Source: Chitinophagaceae bacterium (lineage in GTDB: Bacteria > Bacteroidota > Bacteroidia > Chitinophagales > Chitinophagaceae). Taken from it: a DNA stretch of 64,000 bases. Positions 9,554-19,187 of this stretch are shown here, piece after piece. The stretch lies in NCBI GenBank assembly GCA_023957755.1, contig JAMLGT010000001.1:186001-250000 (forward strand). Reading direction: 5' to 3'. Each line of letters begins with the position of its first letter. The first letter of the stretch is position 1. Made by a program: the position numbers and the translations under genes. The notes below the pieces were generated by a model, which saw only the letters and a list, made by a program, of their open reading frames with translations, did no database searches and was not told the origin of the DNA.

Positions 9554-11842
9554 ATGGAGCATCTCCCCGGATTGATACAAGATTTGGCGCTCATACTTAT
9601 GGCGGCGGCTGTGGTTACAATTATTTTTAGGAAAATTAAACAGCCGATTGTACTAGGGTATATAATTGCAGGGTTTCTGGTAGGCCCACATTTATCACTT
9701 ACCCCCACTGTCGTAGATACGGAGAATGTGGAGACCCTTGCACATATTGGTGTTATATTTCTGCTTTTCAGTCTGGGGCTTGAGTTTAGTTTTAAAAAGT
9801 TAGTTCGTGTAGGAGGGGCAGCTTCCATCACAGCGCTCGTTGAAATACTGTTTATCACAGTGGCTGGATATTATGTAGGCCGGTGGATGGGTTGGTCATT
9901 TATGGATAGCCTTTTTCTTGGGGGAATGCTGGCAAGTTCATCTACTACTATCATTATTAAAGCACTCGATGAATTGGGGATGAAAACGCTTCAGTTTGCC
10001 AGGATTGTTTTTGGGGTGTTGGTGGTGGAGGATATTGTAGTAATACTTTTGATGGTACTCTTGTCAACAGTAGCGGTTACCCGTCAGTTTGCCGGTGTTG
10101 AAATGTTGTTCACTTTAGGTAAGCTGCTTTTTTTTCTTGCGATTTGGTTTCTGACGGGAATCTTTCTGATTCCTTCTTTTTTAAAACGTGCAAAGAATTT
10201 ATTGGATGAAGAAACATTACTTGTTCTTTCGGTAGGCCTTTGTCTTGGCATGGTTGTCTTTGCGGTATCGGTTGGCTTCTCTGCTGAGTTAGGTGCATTT
10301 ATAATGGGATCAATTCTGGCTGAAACCACAAAGGCTGAGAAGATAGAAAAACTATTTAATCCGGTTCGAGACCTTTTTGCAAGCATTTTCTTTGTCTCAG
10401 TGGGGATGTTGATTGACCCCCAGACAATAATAGATTATAAGTGGCCGGTGTTGATTGTCACACTGCTGACACTCTTCGGCAAATTAATAAGTACTACCCT
10501 TGGGGCACTTCTGTCAGGTCAACCACTTAAGCAGTCAATACAGGTGGGGATGAGTATGGCTCAAATTGGAGAGTTTGCTTTCATAGTGGCCACACTAGGA
10601 CTAAGCCTTGGGGTAATTAGCCCTTTTTTGTTTCCTGTAGCAGTAGGTGCTTCTGCGATTACCACATTTACAACTCCTTACTTAATCAGGTTTTCAGAAC
10701 CTGTGTATAATTATATAGACAGAAAACTTCCACATTATATAAAAAGTAGACTGGAGCATTACTCCTCCAGTACTCAGAATATTCAGGCGGAAAGCAAGTG
10801 GAAGGTTGTATTATTTTCTTACATAAGGATCCTGTTGATAAATGGAATTTTATTGACAGCAATAGTACTTCTGTCTGTTCAGGTAATTATTCCCTTTTTA
10901 CAAAAAAGTATTGAAAGTGCTATACTCGCCAAAGTAGTTTCATTGATAGTTATCCTCGCTCTTTCTTCGCCTTTTCTTTGGGCACTCATTGCCAAGAAGC
11001 CTGACAATACCGCGTATAGGGAGTTGTGGCTTCATCGCAGATATAGCAGGGGCCCGCTTCTTATGATCGAGGTAGGCCGGTTACTTCTGGGGATAATGTT
11101 TGTGGCCTTCTGGCTTGACAGATTATTTACTACTTCGGTGGGAATGGTGATAGCTTTCCCGCTAACAATTTTTCTGTTAATACTCTTTTCGAAACGGATA
11201 CAGAGATTTTATCAAAGGATAGAGTTCCGCTTTCTGACCAATCTGAACGAAAGAGAAAAGGCAGACCTTAAAGAAGCGGCAAAAAAACCCCGACTTTTTG
11301 TGGTTGAAAACTCGCTGGCTACCTGGGATGCCCACCTGGCAGACATGGAAGTAAGTCCTCATGCAGTATATATTGGACAGCACCTGCAGGAGCTCGCATG
11401 GCGCGAAAAGTATGGAATTAATATAGCCTATATAAGAAGAGGGAATAAAACGATTTATGCTCCCAAAAGAAACGATAGGCTCCTTCCTTATGATCATGTG
11501 GGGATTATAGCTACCGATGAGCAGATGGAAAAATTCCAGAAAATATTTAACGAAGTGGAGATGACTGAAATGGAGGACGCTGAAATTAATGATGTGGTGC
11601 TGAGTAAGATGGTGGTGAACGAAAAGAATCGACTGAAAGGACAGAGTATTCGCGGCTCCCAAATCAGGGAAAAGACTAACGGACTAATCGTGGGTATAGA
11701 GCGGGCACAACAACGAATCCTGAACCCAAAGTCTGACTTAACTTTTGAATGGGGGGATATTATATGGATTGTGGGCGAAAGAGAAAAACTTCAGAAATTT
11801 AATCAATCGAGCCATACGGTTGCCGGCGAAGAAAAGAAGTAA
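9554..11842 (+). CDS. CPA2-family cation:proton antiporter with two RCK-C (TrkA-C) domains
   Basis: Inner-membrane KefB/KefC-type monovalent cation:H+ antiporter, 762 residues. Residues about 5-380 are the Na_H_Exchanger domain (QPIVLGYIIAGFLVGP, LFSLGLEFSFKKL, conserved ED pair in VLVVEDIVV, MAQIGEFAFI). Residues 415-545 contain a further group of four to five hydrophobic helices. Residues about 600-663 (AVYIGQHLQELAWREKYGIN) and 681-750 (NRLKGQSIRGSQIREKTNGL) each look like an RCK-C ligand-sensing domain. There is no Rossmann TrkA-N domain with a GxGxxG motif, unlike KefB/KefC, which points away from glutathione/NAD gating and toward a second-messenger or ion-sensing tail (inference). Monocistronic. 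Confidence 0.85.
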   Translation: MEHLPGLIQDLALILMAAAVVTIIFRKIKQPIVLGYIIAGFLVGPHLSLTPTVVDTENVETLAHIGVIFLLFSLGLEFSFKKLVRVGGAASITALVEILFITVAGYYVGRWMGWSFMDSLFLGGMLASSSTTIIIKALDELGMKTLQFARIVFGVLVVEDIVVILLMVLLSTVAVTRQFAGVEMLFTLGKLLFFLAIWFLTGIFLIPSFLKRAKNLLDEETLLVLSVGLCLGMVVFAVSVGFSAELGAFIMGSILAETTKAEKIEKLFNPVRDLFASIFFVSVGMLIDPQTIIDYKWPVLIVTLLTLFGKLISTTLGALLSGQPLKQSIQVGMSMAQIGEFAFIVATLGLSLGVISPFLFPVAVGASAITTFTTPYLIRFSEPVYNYIDRKLPHYIKSRLEHYSSSTQNIQAESKWKVVLFSYIRILLINGILLTAIVLLSVQVIIPFLQKSIESAILAKVVSLIVILALSSPFLWALIAKKPDNTAYRELWLHRRYSRGPLLMIEVGRLLLGIMFVAFWLDRLFTTSVGMVIAFPLTIFLLILFSKRIQRFYQRIEFRFLTNLNEREKADLKEAAKKPRLFVVENSLATWDAHLADMEVSPHAVYIGQHLQELAWREKYGINIAYIRRGNKTIYAPKRNDRLLPYDHVGIIATDEQMEKFQKIFNEVEMTEMEDAEINDVVLSKMVVNEKNRLKGQSIRGSQIREKTNGLIVGIERAQQRILNPKSDLTFEWGDIIWIVGEREKLQKFNQSSHTVAGEEKK

Positions 11843-11945
11843 TCCCCTGGTACCAATAGTTTTTTGGGGTTTTTCAAATCAACACGCCCGCCCCTCCCTC
11901 TGATGTCGTAAATTTTCCTGAATAAAAAGAGTGGATTTAAAATAA

Positions 11946-11962
11946 TGTGTGTAATTTACACA
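11946..11962. promoter_or_regulatory. Candidate operator palindrome A upstream of the GH13 gene
   Basis: TGTGTGTAATTTACACA. It contains a perfect TGTGTAA-t-TTACACA palindrome (11948-11962) and, in the 17-bp register, TGTGT-N7-ACACA. It is identical at 14 of 17 positions to the palindrome at 16034-16050. Its right edge is 17 bp before the ATG at 11980, so a bound protein would overlap the promoter or 5' end. Probable site of the Nudix-like regulator encoded two genes away in the same unit (inference). Confidence 0.6.
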
Positions 11963-11979
11963 TTCTAAACTGCTCGATT

Positions 11980-14900
11980 ATGACTAAAAGGATACTCACT
12001 CTCTTCTTTCTTTTTCTTACTTCTACAGGGTTTGCACAATTGCTTACATGGAGCCCGGATTTTCCCCTGGAATCTACCACTGGACTGGTGATTACTGCAG
12101 ACGCATCAAAAGGAAACAAGGGGCTGCAGGGTTACAACCCTAATGATGTGTATGTGCATATAGGTGTAATTACAACTGCGAGCAGTTCGGGTAGTGATTG
12201 GAAGTATGTGAAGACCACGTGGCCCGGCACCGACCCGGCAGCAAAGGCAACTCCTCTTGGTGGAGACAAATGGTCGTTTACGATCACACCGGATTTACGT
12301 ACTTATTTTGGGGTTACCAATCCTTCGGAGAAAATTAAGAAGATAGCAATCCTCTTTCGTAGTGGTGATGGAAACCGCAAACTGGCCAATGAAGACCAGT
12401 CGGATATGTATGTGCCGGTATATACAACAGATCTGTCTGTGCGTTTTTCAGCTCCTCCCTTTCAGCCGACCTATATTACCAAACCGGAAACAATCACCAA
12501 ATCGGAAGGGGATAATATCCAACTTACCGCAATATCGAACAAGACAGCTACTATTAAAATATACCTGAATGGCACAGAAATCCAGTCCGCATCCGGAGTT
12601 ACTACCCTGACCGCTAATCCCGTGCTCGATGCGGGAACGCAGACGGTAAAGGCGGAGGCAACGGATGGTAGCATAACAACCAGCCAGACCTTCACATTTT
12701 TTGTAGCAGGCGCTGTCAACGTCGCCCCCTTACCGGCAGGGGTGAGGGATGGCATTAATATTATTAACTCCAACACGGTAACCCTTGTGCTTTACGCACC
12801 CGGGAAAACCAGGGTGGGTGTCATCGGCGATCTGCCGGGAAGCGGATGGGCTGAGAAGCCTGAATATCAAATGAACAAAACTCCTGACGGGAATTATTGG
12901 TGGATTACCATAACCGGACTTTTACCGAATAGTGAATATGGATTTCAATATCTGGTAGATGGGGTGCTCAGAATTGCAGATCCTTATGCGGAAAAAATAC
13001 AAGACCCGTATAATGACCAATATATACCCTGGGAAACCTATCCCGGATTAAAGCCTTACCCAACGGGCTCAACCACAGAAGTTGTAAGCTTGTTTAAAAT
13101 TAACAACAACCCTTACACGTGGACTACTACGGGATATACCAGACCCGACAAGAGAAATCTGATAGTGTATGAATTATTGGTTCGCGACTTTGTAGCCAAA
13201 CATGACTGGAAAACACTGAAGGACTCCATAAACTATTTTAAAAGGTTAGGCATTAATGCAATAGAGTTGATGCCGGTTAACGAATTTGAGGGTAACCTTA
13301 GCTGGGGCTATAACCCAGACTTCTATTTTGCTCCTGACAAATATTATGGGCCAGCCAACGATATGAAGGCGTTCATCGACTTGTGTCATGCAAATGGAAT
13401 AGCCGTAATTATGGATATTGCGCTGAATCATAGTTTCGGCATGTCGCCATTGGTAAGGCTTTATTGGGATGCGGCCAACAGTCGTCCGGCAGCGAATAAC
13501 CCCTGGTATAATCCGGTAGCAAAACACGCATTTAATGTGGGATACGATTTCAATCATGAAAGCCCGCAGACTAAATATTTTGTAAGTCGCGTATTGAGCT
13601 ATTGGCTAACTGAGTATAAGGTCGATGGTTTCAGGTTTGATCTCAGCAAAGGGTTTACTCAAAAGCAGACCTGCGATAATAATGGCAATAACTGTGATGT
13701 GGCTGCGTGGGGGGCTTATGACCAAAGCCGGATAGATATTTTGAAAGCATATTATGACACTTTGCAAAAGTACTCACCCGGTTCCTATAGTATTCTGGAG
13801 CATTTTGCCGACAACTCGGAAGAAACTGTATTGAGCAGCTATGGAATGTTGTTGTGGGGGAATATGAACTACAATTATTCACAAGCCTCAATGGGTTGGA
13901 GTACAGACTGGGACTTTAGTTATGGTATAGCTTCCCAGAGAGGCTGGAGCGACCCCCATCTGGTAACCTATATGGAAAGCCATGATGAAGAAAGAGTAAT
14001 GTATAAAGATTTACAGTTCGGCAATTCTTATGGTGGCACGCCATCCTATAATATCAAGAACCTGAGTACGGCCTTGCAGCGCCAAAAGCTTACGGCTGCG
14101 CTTACACTAACTATTCCGGGGCCAAAACTGATTTGGCAGTTTGGTGAATTAGGATACGATTACTCTATTAACTACTGTCAGGATGGTACCATCAACTCTT
14201 CGTGCAGGACAGACGCAAAGCCTATCAAGTGGGATTATTATCAGGATCCGGAAAGGAGGGCGCTCTTTGATGTGTATTCCAAACTGAATGCATTGAGAAA
14301 AGATCCCGGGTTTGCCCCTGCTTTTACATCGAATGCAATTGATAAAGACTTTTCGGGTGCGTTCAAGTGGCTGAGACTTTCTACACAGCCAGGAAAGGTG
14401 GTGGTGATGGGTAATTTCGATGTGACCCCTAAAACCCAGAGTGTCTCTTTCCCCACAAGTGGTACTTGGTATGACTATATGGACGGATCGCCTTTCACCG
14501 CAACCGGAGGGCCACAGTCTTTTACATTACAGGCAGGAGAGTTCAGAATCTTTACAAACGCACAGGTTGCCGTTCCGGTTACGCTGATAAGCTTTAAGGG
14601 TAATGCACAGGAAGAAGGTAACTATCTGGTGTGGAATGTAGGACAGGAGCGAAATGTAGCTACCTATGATGTGGAGCGCAGTACGGATGGCAATTCTTTT
14701 AATGCTATTGGGAAAGTAGAGGCAAATGGAAGCTTGCAATACAGTTTTCTAGACAGGCAGGCATCCGGAGCTGTTACCTATTATCGGATAAAGATGGTGG
14801 ACAGGGACGGAAGCTTTGAGTACAGCGCAATAGTATCAGTACATCGGAATTCAATAGGCCAGAGATTGCAGATAATCTCTAATCCATTCAGTGGTGTGCT

Positions 14901-15114
14901 GCGGTATAAGGTAGAAAGTGGAGAGGCCGGAACAGGTTTGGTTGTTGTTTCTGATATGCAAGGCAGAGAGCTTATTCGCAATAAGATTACGCTTAGCAGA
15001 GGAATAAACGATATGATCATTCAGGAATCTGCACGCCTCACCGGTGGGATGTATTTAATGAAGCTGGTGACCGGAAACCAATCGATTAGTATGAAGGTTA
15101 TTAAACAAAACTAA
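11980..15114 (+). CDS. Secreted GH13 alpha-amylase-family glycoside hydrolase with T9SS sorting domain
   Basis: Extracellular or surface alpha-glucan hydrolase of 1044 residues. Signal peptide 1-20 (MTKRILTLFF to FAQ); N-terminal beta domains to about 245; an E-set/CBM48-like domain about 265-345 (VTLVLYAPGKTRVGVIGD); the GH13 TIM barrel about 390-780 with the four conserved regions: DIALNHS, DGFRFD (nucleophile Asp554), SILEHF (acid/base Glu607) and MESHDEER (Asp669). A C-terminal amylase beta domain is followed by a fibronectin-like linker and a T9SS type A sorting domain (about 970-1044, ending MKVIKQN). The start was moved from a GTG at 11947 to the ATG that begins the signal peptide; the longer frame would run through the operator. 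The regulator gene follows after 14 bp. Confidence 0.93.
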   Translation: MTKRILTLFFLFLTSTGFAQLLTWSPDFPLESTTGLVITADASKGNKGLQGYNPNDVYVHIGVITTASSSGSDWKYVKTTWPGTDPAAKATPLGGDKWSFTITPDLRTYFGVTNPSEKIKKIAILFRSGDGNRKLANEDQSDMYVPVYTTDLSVRFSAPPFQPTYITKPETITKSEGDNIQLTAISNKTATIKIYLNGTEIQSASGVTTLTANPVLDAGTQTVKAEATDGSITTSQTFTFFVAGAVNVAPLPAGVRDGINIINSNTVTLVLYAPGKTRVGVIGDLPGSGWAEKPEYQMNKTPDGNYWWITITGLLPNSEYGFQYLVDGVLRIADPYAEKIQDPYNDQYIPWETYPGLKPYPTGSTTEVVSLFKINNNPYTWTTTGYTRPDKRNLIVYELLVRDFVAKHDWKTLKDSINYFKRLGINAIELMPVNEFEGNLSWGYNPDFYFAPDKYYGPANDMKAFIDLCHANGIAVIMDIALNHSFGMSPLVRLYWDAANSRPAANNPWYNPVAKHAFNVGYDFNHESPQTKYFVSRVLSYWLTEYKVDGFRFDLSKGFTQKQTCDNNGNNCDVAAWGAYDQSRIDILKAYYDTLQKYSPGSYSILEHFADNSEETVLSSYGMLLWGNMNYNYSQASMGWSTDWDFSYGIASQRGWSDPHLVTYMESHDEERVMYKDLQFGNSYGGTPSYNIKNLSTALQRQKLTAALTLTIPGPKLIWQFGELGYDYSINYCQDGTINSSCRTDAKPIKWDYYQDPERRALFDVYSKLNALRKDPGFAPAFTSNAIDKDFSGAFKWLRLSTQPGKVVVMGNFDVTPKTQSVSFPTSGTWYDYMDGSPFTATGGPQSFTLQAGEFRIFTNAQVAVPVTLISFKGNAQEEGNYLVWNVGQERNVATYDVERSTDGNSFNAIGKVEANGSLQYSFLDRQASGAVTYYRIKMVDRDGSFEYSAIVSVHRNSIGQRLQIISNPFSGVLRYKVESGEAGTGLVVVSDMQGRELIRNKITLSRGINDMIIQESARLTGGMYLMKLVTGNQSISMKVIKQN

Positions 15115-15128
15115 TGCGGTAATTACCA

Positions 15129-15872
15129 ATGACCCCAAAAATGAAAATGGCAGCGACGGTGGAAAAAACACTTAAGGGTCTGCAAACGGAAGTGCAGAGC
15201 ACAAACAAAATGGCTATCTCGGTGGACTGTGTAATCTTTGGTTTTGATGAGAATACACTTAAAGTGCTGCTGATAAGATCAGACTTGAAAAAGTATAAGG
15301 GTAAGTGGACATTACTGGGCGATCTCGTTAAGCCCGATGAAGATCTGGATGCCGCTGCATACCGTGTCTTAAAACAACGTACTGGTATGAAGGATGTGTA
15401 TTTAGAGCAGGTGAAAGCGTTTGGCGAGGTGGATCGCCATCCGGCGGGCAGGGTAGTGACAGTTGCATATTGCTCGTTGATTAATATTCAGAACCATCAG
15501 TTGCAGATACTTGATAATGAAATACACTGGCATAGTGTGGATAGCCTTAAGGATAAAGAGTTAGGGTTTGACCATGAGCGGATTTTTGATACCTGTTACC
15601 GCTGGCTACAGAAGCGGGTGCAGGAACACCCATTAGGATTTAATCTGTTGCCGAAAAAGTTTTCACTCAGGGAGTTGCAGAACTTATATGAAGCTATCCT
15701 GAGTAAGAAACTCGACAGGAGAAACTTTAGAAAGAAATTTTTTAGCATGGATTTTCTGGTGGATACGGGTGAGGAAGAGAGGGATGTTCCTCATAGGCCG
15801 GGTAAGCTGTACAAGTTTGATTTTGAAAAATATGAAAAGAAGAAGAAGGTGTGGGCGGGTATCGATTTTTAG
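15129..15872 (+). CDS. NrtR/AraR-like Nudix-domain transcriptional regulator with a degenerate Nudix box
   Basis: A 247-residue cytoplasmic regulator. Residues about 28-160 are a Nudix fold; the Nudix box at 64-87 reads GDLVKPDEDLDAAAYRVLKQ then RTGM, so the catalytic REUXEE core is RVLKQR and metal-binding glutamates are missing. Residues about 172-235 match the winged-helix domain of the NrtR family (KKFSLRELQNLYEAILSK, LDRRNFRKKF, RPGKLYKFD). Family members include NrtR (NAD metabolism) and AraR of Bacteroides thetaiotaomicron (arabinose), which use the Nudix domain as a ligand sensor. It lies between a GH13 gene (14-bp gap) and a susCDEF cluster, so a maltooligosaccharide or glucose metabolite is the likely effector (inference). 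Autoregulation through the palindrome at 11946-11962 is likely. Confidence 0.88.
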   Translation: MTPKMKMAATVEKTLKGLQTEVQSTNKMAISVDCVIFGFDENTLKVLLIRSDLKKYKGKWTLLGDLVKPDEDLDAAAYRVLKQRTGMKDVYLEQVKAFGEVDRHPAGRVVTVAYCSLINIQNHQLQILDNEIHWHSVDSLKDKELGFDHERIFDTCYRWLQKRVQEHPLGFNLLPKKFSLRELQNLYEAILSKKLDRRNFRKKFFSMDFLVDTGEEERDVPHRPGKLYKFDFEKYEKKKKVWAGIDF

Positions 15873-16169
15873 GTAGGTATGGTTGTTGGGGGTATTGGCG
15901 AATTATTTCTGAGAAGCATGCAGCTAAAGAGGAAATTAATTGTCTTTTAAAAAGGGGGTAGCTAAAAATTCCGGGTTTTATTGAGTAAAAAAATCTTTGA
16001 TGGAAAATCAAAAAAGGAAAAAATACCCTAAATTGTGTAAAGTTTACACATTTAAAGTGGGGGAGTGATGCAGTAATTTACGAGTGGGGTATTGAAATGA
16101 AAAGCAGGGTGAAAGACCCTATAAGTGAAGACAAGGCAATTCAACAAATAAAAATAAATAATCGGTTTT
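15873..16169 (+). promoter_or_regulatory. Promoter region of the susCDEF operon
   Basis: About 300 bases without a gene between the regulator and susC. It contains a short inverted repeat TTTGAT-ggaaa-ATCAAA near 15993-16009, the operator-like palindrome at 16034-16050, and then about 120 bases of leader. I see no clean TAnnTTTG box; a TAAATTG just left of the palindrome could serve. No terminator is obvious after the regulator gene, so read-through from the amylase unit is possible. Confidence 0.5.
16034..16050. promoter_or_regulatory. Candidate operator palindrome B upstream of susC
   Basis: TGTGTAAAGTTTACACA, a perfect 8-bp inverted repeat around one base, extended by AA/TT after one mismatch on each side. 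It shares the TGTGT-N7-ACACA frame and 14 of 17 bases with the site before the GH13 gene. It lies 119 bp before the susC ATG. Probable operator of the Nudix-like regulator. Confidence 0.65.
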
Positions 16170-19166
16170 ATGAGAAAGGGTAGAATACGTAAGCGTTACA
16201 GATTATTGTTTGTAACGCTGTCAATGTTGTTTACGATTACAGCATTTGGACAGAATAAGGTAACCGGTCATGTTACTGATGCTACAACAGGTCAGCCTGT
16301 GCAGAGTGTAACCGTTACCGTATCGGGCGCTGCTACAGCCACACAGACGGCAGCGGATGGCAGCTACAGCATTAATGTAGCAGCAGACGGCATACTGGTT
16401 TTCACTTCTGTGAGTTACGTCACTGAGACAGTACCGGTAGGTGGACAAAGTGTCGTGGATGTACAGATGCATCCTCTGGTAGAAAAGTTAGCCGATGTGG
16501 TGGTGAGCATCGGGTATGGTACTGCACGAAAGAAAGACCTCACCGGATCGGTAACCCAGGTCTCCGCAAGCGATTTCCAGAGTGGACAGATTACTACACC
16601 TGAGCAGTTAATATCCGGAAAGGTGGCAGGTGTCCAGATTACCAGCAACGGAGGAGCTCCCGGAGCCGGTAGCACTATCAGAATCAGAGGAGGTGCCTCT
16701 CTGAACGCATCCAACGATCCGCTGATAGTGATAGATGGTGTGCCATTAAGCGGAAGTGGCATTGCGGGATCGCCGAATGCGCTGGGAATGATAAACCCTG
16801 ATGACATAGAGTCGTTCACTGTATTGAAAGATGCTTCTGCAACTGCAATTTATGGTAGCCGTGCATCTAACGGCGTGATAATAATTACTACCAAAACCGG
16901 AAGACCGGGGGGAAAGCCCAGATTTAATTTTAATTCTACCTTTTCAGTTTCTGAAATTGCAGGGAGGGTGGACGTGTACACTCCCGATGAGTACAGAAAA
17001 CTTGTAAGGAAATATGGCACCCAGGCGCAGATTGACTTATTGGGTACCGCAAATACGGATTGGCAAAAAGCTATTTATCAGACAGCATTGACAACAGATA
17101 ACAACTTCAGTATATCAGGCGGGCTTAAGAATCTGCCCTATCGGGTTTCTGTAGGGTATCTGGGTCAGGAGGGCATTTTGAAAACCGGCAAGCTGGACAG
17201 ATATAGCGCATTGGTTAACGTATCTCCCAGGCTGTTAGATAATCACCTGAAAATTGACTTCAGTCTGAAGGGCACAATTTCAAAGTCGAGATTCGCTAAT
17301 ACAGGGGCTATAGGTTCTGCGGTATATTTCGATCCGACAAAGCCAATTTACTCTGATAACAACAATTACAATGGATACTGGGAATGGCTAGATCCAGACC
17401 CTACTTCTGCGACGGGGCTAAAGGAGTTGGCACCCAAAAATCCGGTTGGGCTGTTGCAGGATTATCACAATAACAGTAACGTGAAGAGGAGTGTAGGAAA
17501 TGCACTGATAGATTATAAGGTACATTTTCTTCCCGATCTGCATGCTTTTGTGAATATAGGTTATGACTATGCCTGGGGAGAAGGAACAGTGAAAGTGGAT
17601 CCTAATGCCGCTCAGTCGTACAAGCGATCACCTGACAAACTGCATGGTGGAGTCGATAATAAGTATCAGCAGGAGCGCCAGGATAAATTGCTGGAAGCTT
17701 ACCTGAACTATACAAAAGACATATCGGGAATAGATACACGTATTGAACTTGTAGGAGGTTATGCTTATCAGGATTTTCTTACAATTAATCACAGCTTCCC
17801 CGATCTGACATCAGATGGGTTTGTAATGAGCACTCCCATATTTGCGATTGACTCTCCCCGATATACCCTGATGTCTTATTATGGAAGGGGTAATTTTAAT
17901 ATTAAGGACCGTTACCTACTTACAGGGACTATCCGTACGGATGGGTCCTCAAGGTTTGCGAAAGACCAACGCTGGGGTATATTCCCCTCCGGTGCATTTG
18001 CCTGGAACCTGAAGAACGAAAACTTCCTTGATAATTCGAAGGTTGTGAGTGCGATGAAGTTAAGGATAGGATATGGACTTACCGGTCAGCAGAGTGGTAT
18101 TGGACTGTATGATTACACTTCGTTTTATGGTTATAGCAGTAATGAATCACAGTACCAGTTAGGCAACACCTTTTATCACATGTATGCTCCGGGAGGATTT
18201 TATCCACAGCGGACTTGGGAGAAGACAGCGACCACCAACCTCGGGTTTGATTTCGGGTTTTTTGATAACAGGATTTCGGGTTCTGTTGATGCCTATTATA
18301 AGAAGACAACTGATTTGCTGAACAGGATTAATCAACCGGCGGGTAGTAACTTCTCTAACGAGATTATTGCCAATGTAGGCTCTATGGAAAATAGGGGAAT
18401 TGAGGTGTCACTCAACCTGCAACCGATAAAGAACGCCAGTGTGGTTTGGGATCTGGCATTGAATGGTACCTATAACAAAAACGAAATTACAAACCTCACA
18501 GCAGTACCCTCACCTGACTTTCCGGGTAATCCTTATGGAGGCATCGGAGGAGGTACCGGTAATACAATCCTGATAAATTCTGTAGGAAGACCAAGAGGCT
18601 CATTCTATGTTTACCGACCTGTTTATGGAACCGATGGGCTTCCGATTGACGGATTGTTTGCTGATCTGAACAGAGACGGAAAGATCAACCAACAGGATCT
18701 TTACCAATATCAGTCAGTGGATCCACAATATCTTTTTGGCGCAAGTACTAATGTAAACATTCGTAAGAACCTGAATTTTGGATTTGTGATGAGGGCAAGC
18801 GCGGGTAACTACGTGTATAATAATAATATTATTGGTAGCACAAGTCTGAAAAATATACTGAATCCGCTGGGGTATCTGACCAACGGCATTGCCTACTATC
18901 TGGTTTCCGGAAACGGCGACAAGTCATTCCTTTCAGACTTCTATGTACAAAATGCTTCCTTTATAAAGATGGATAATATATATGTAAATTATGCTTTCAG
19001 AAATGTGTTTAGAACTAAATCGACACTGACGCTGAATGCGAATCTGCAAAACGTATTTACAATTACCAACTATATAGGTTTAGACCCTGAAGTGCAGGGG
19101 GGTATTGATAATTCATTGTATCCGCGTCCGAGAACGATGAGTCTTGGGTTAAATCTTAATTTCTAA
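16170..19166 (+). CDS. susC: SusC-family TonB-dependent receptor, probable maltooligosaccharide importer
   Basis: Outer-membrane receptor of 998 residues. Signal peptide ending ITAFGQ; a carboxypeptidase-regulatory-like N-terminal domain (VTGHVTDATTGQPVQSVTVT); plug with the SusC hallmark VSIGYGTARKKDLTGSV, PEQLISGKVAGVQITS, then DPLIVIDGVPL and DIESFTVLKDASATAIYGSR; and a beta-barrel ending RPRTMSLGLNLNF. Together with the next gene it would carry alpha-glucan fragments across the outer membrane. Assignment to starch rests on the GH13 gene upstream and the SusE/SusF-like genes downstream. It is the first gene of a four-gene operon (gaps 21, 20 and 44 bp). Confidence 0.92.
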   Translation: MRKGRIRKRYRLLFVTLSMLFTITAFGQNKVTGHVTDATTGQPVQSVTVTVSGAATATQTAADGSYSINVAADGILVFTSVSYVTETVPVGGQSVVDVQMHPLVEKLADVVVSIGYGTARKKDLTGSVTQVSASDFQSGQITTPEQLISGKVAGVQITSNGGAPGAGSTIRIRGGASLNASNDPLIVIDGVPLSGSGIAGSPNALGMINPDDIESFTVLKDASATAIYGSRASNGVIIITTKTGRPGGKPRFNFNSTFSVSEIAGRVDVYTPDEYRKLVRKYGTQAQIDLLGTANTDWQKAIYQTALTTDNNFSISGGLKNLPYRVSVGYLGQEGILKTGKLDRYSALVNVSPRLLDNHLKIDFSLKGTISKSRFANTGAIGSAVYFDPTKPIYSDNNNYNGYWEWLDPDPTSATGLKELAPKNPVGLLQDYHNNSNVKRSVGNALIDYKVHFLPDLHAFVNIGYDYAWGEGTVKVDPNAAQSYKRSPDKLHGGVDNKYQQERQDKLLEAYLNYTKDISGIDTRIELVGGYAYQDFLTINHSFPDLTSDGFVMSTPIFAIDSPRYTLMSYYGRGNFNIKDRYLLTGTIRTDGSSRFAKDQRWGIFPSGAFAWNLKNENFLDNSKVVSAMKLRIGYGLTGQQSGIGLYDYTSFYGYSSNESQYQLGNTFYHMYAPGGFYPQRTWEKTATTNLGFDFGFFDNRISGSVDAYYKKTTDLLNRINQPAGSNFSNEIIANVGSMENRGIEVSLNLQPIKNASVVWDLALNGTYNKNEITNLTAVPSPDFPGNPYGGIGGGTGNTILINSVGRPRGSFYVYRPVYGTDGLPIDGLFADLNRDGKINQQDLYQYQSVDPQYLFGASTNVNIRKNLNFGFVMRASAGNYVYNNNIIGSTSLKNILNPLGYLTNGIAYYLVSGNGDKSFLSDFYVQNASFIKMDNIYVNYAFRNVFRTKSTLTLNANLQNVFTITNYIGLDPEVQGGIDNSLYPRPRTMSLGLNLNF

Positions 19167-19187
19167 CGAATTCTAAAACAGAGAATA

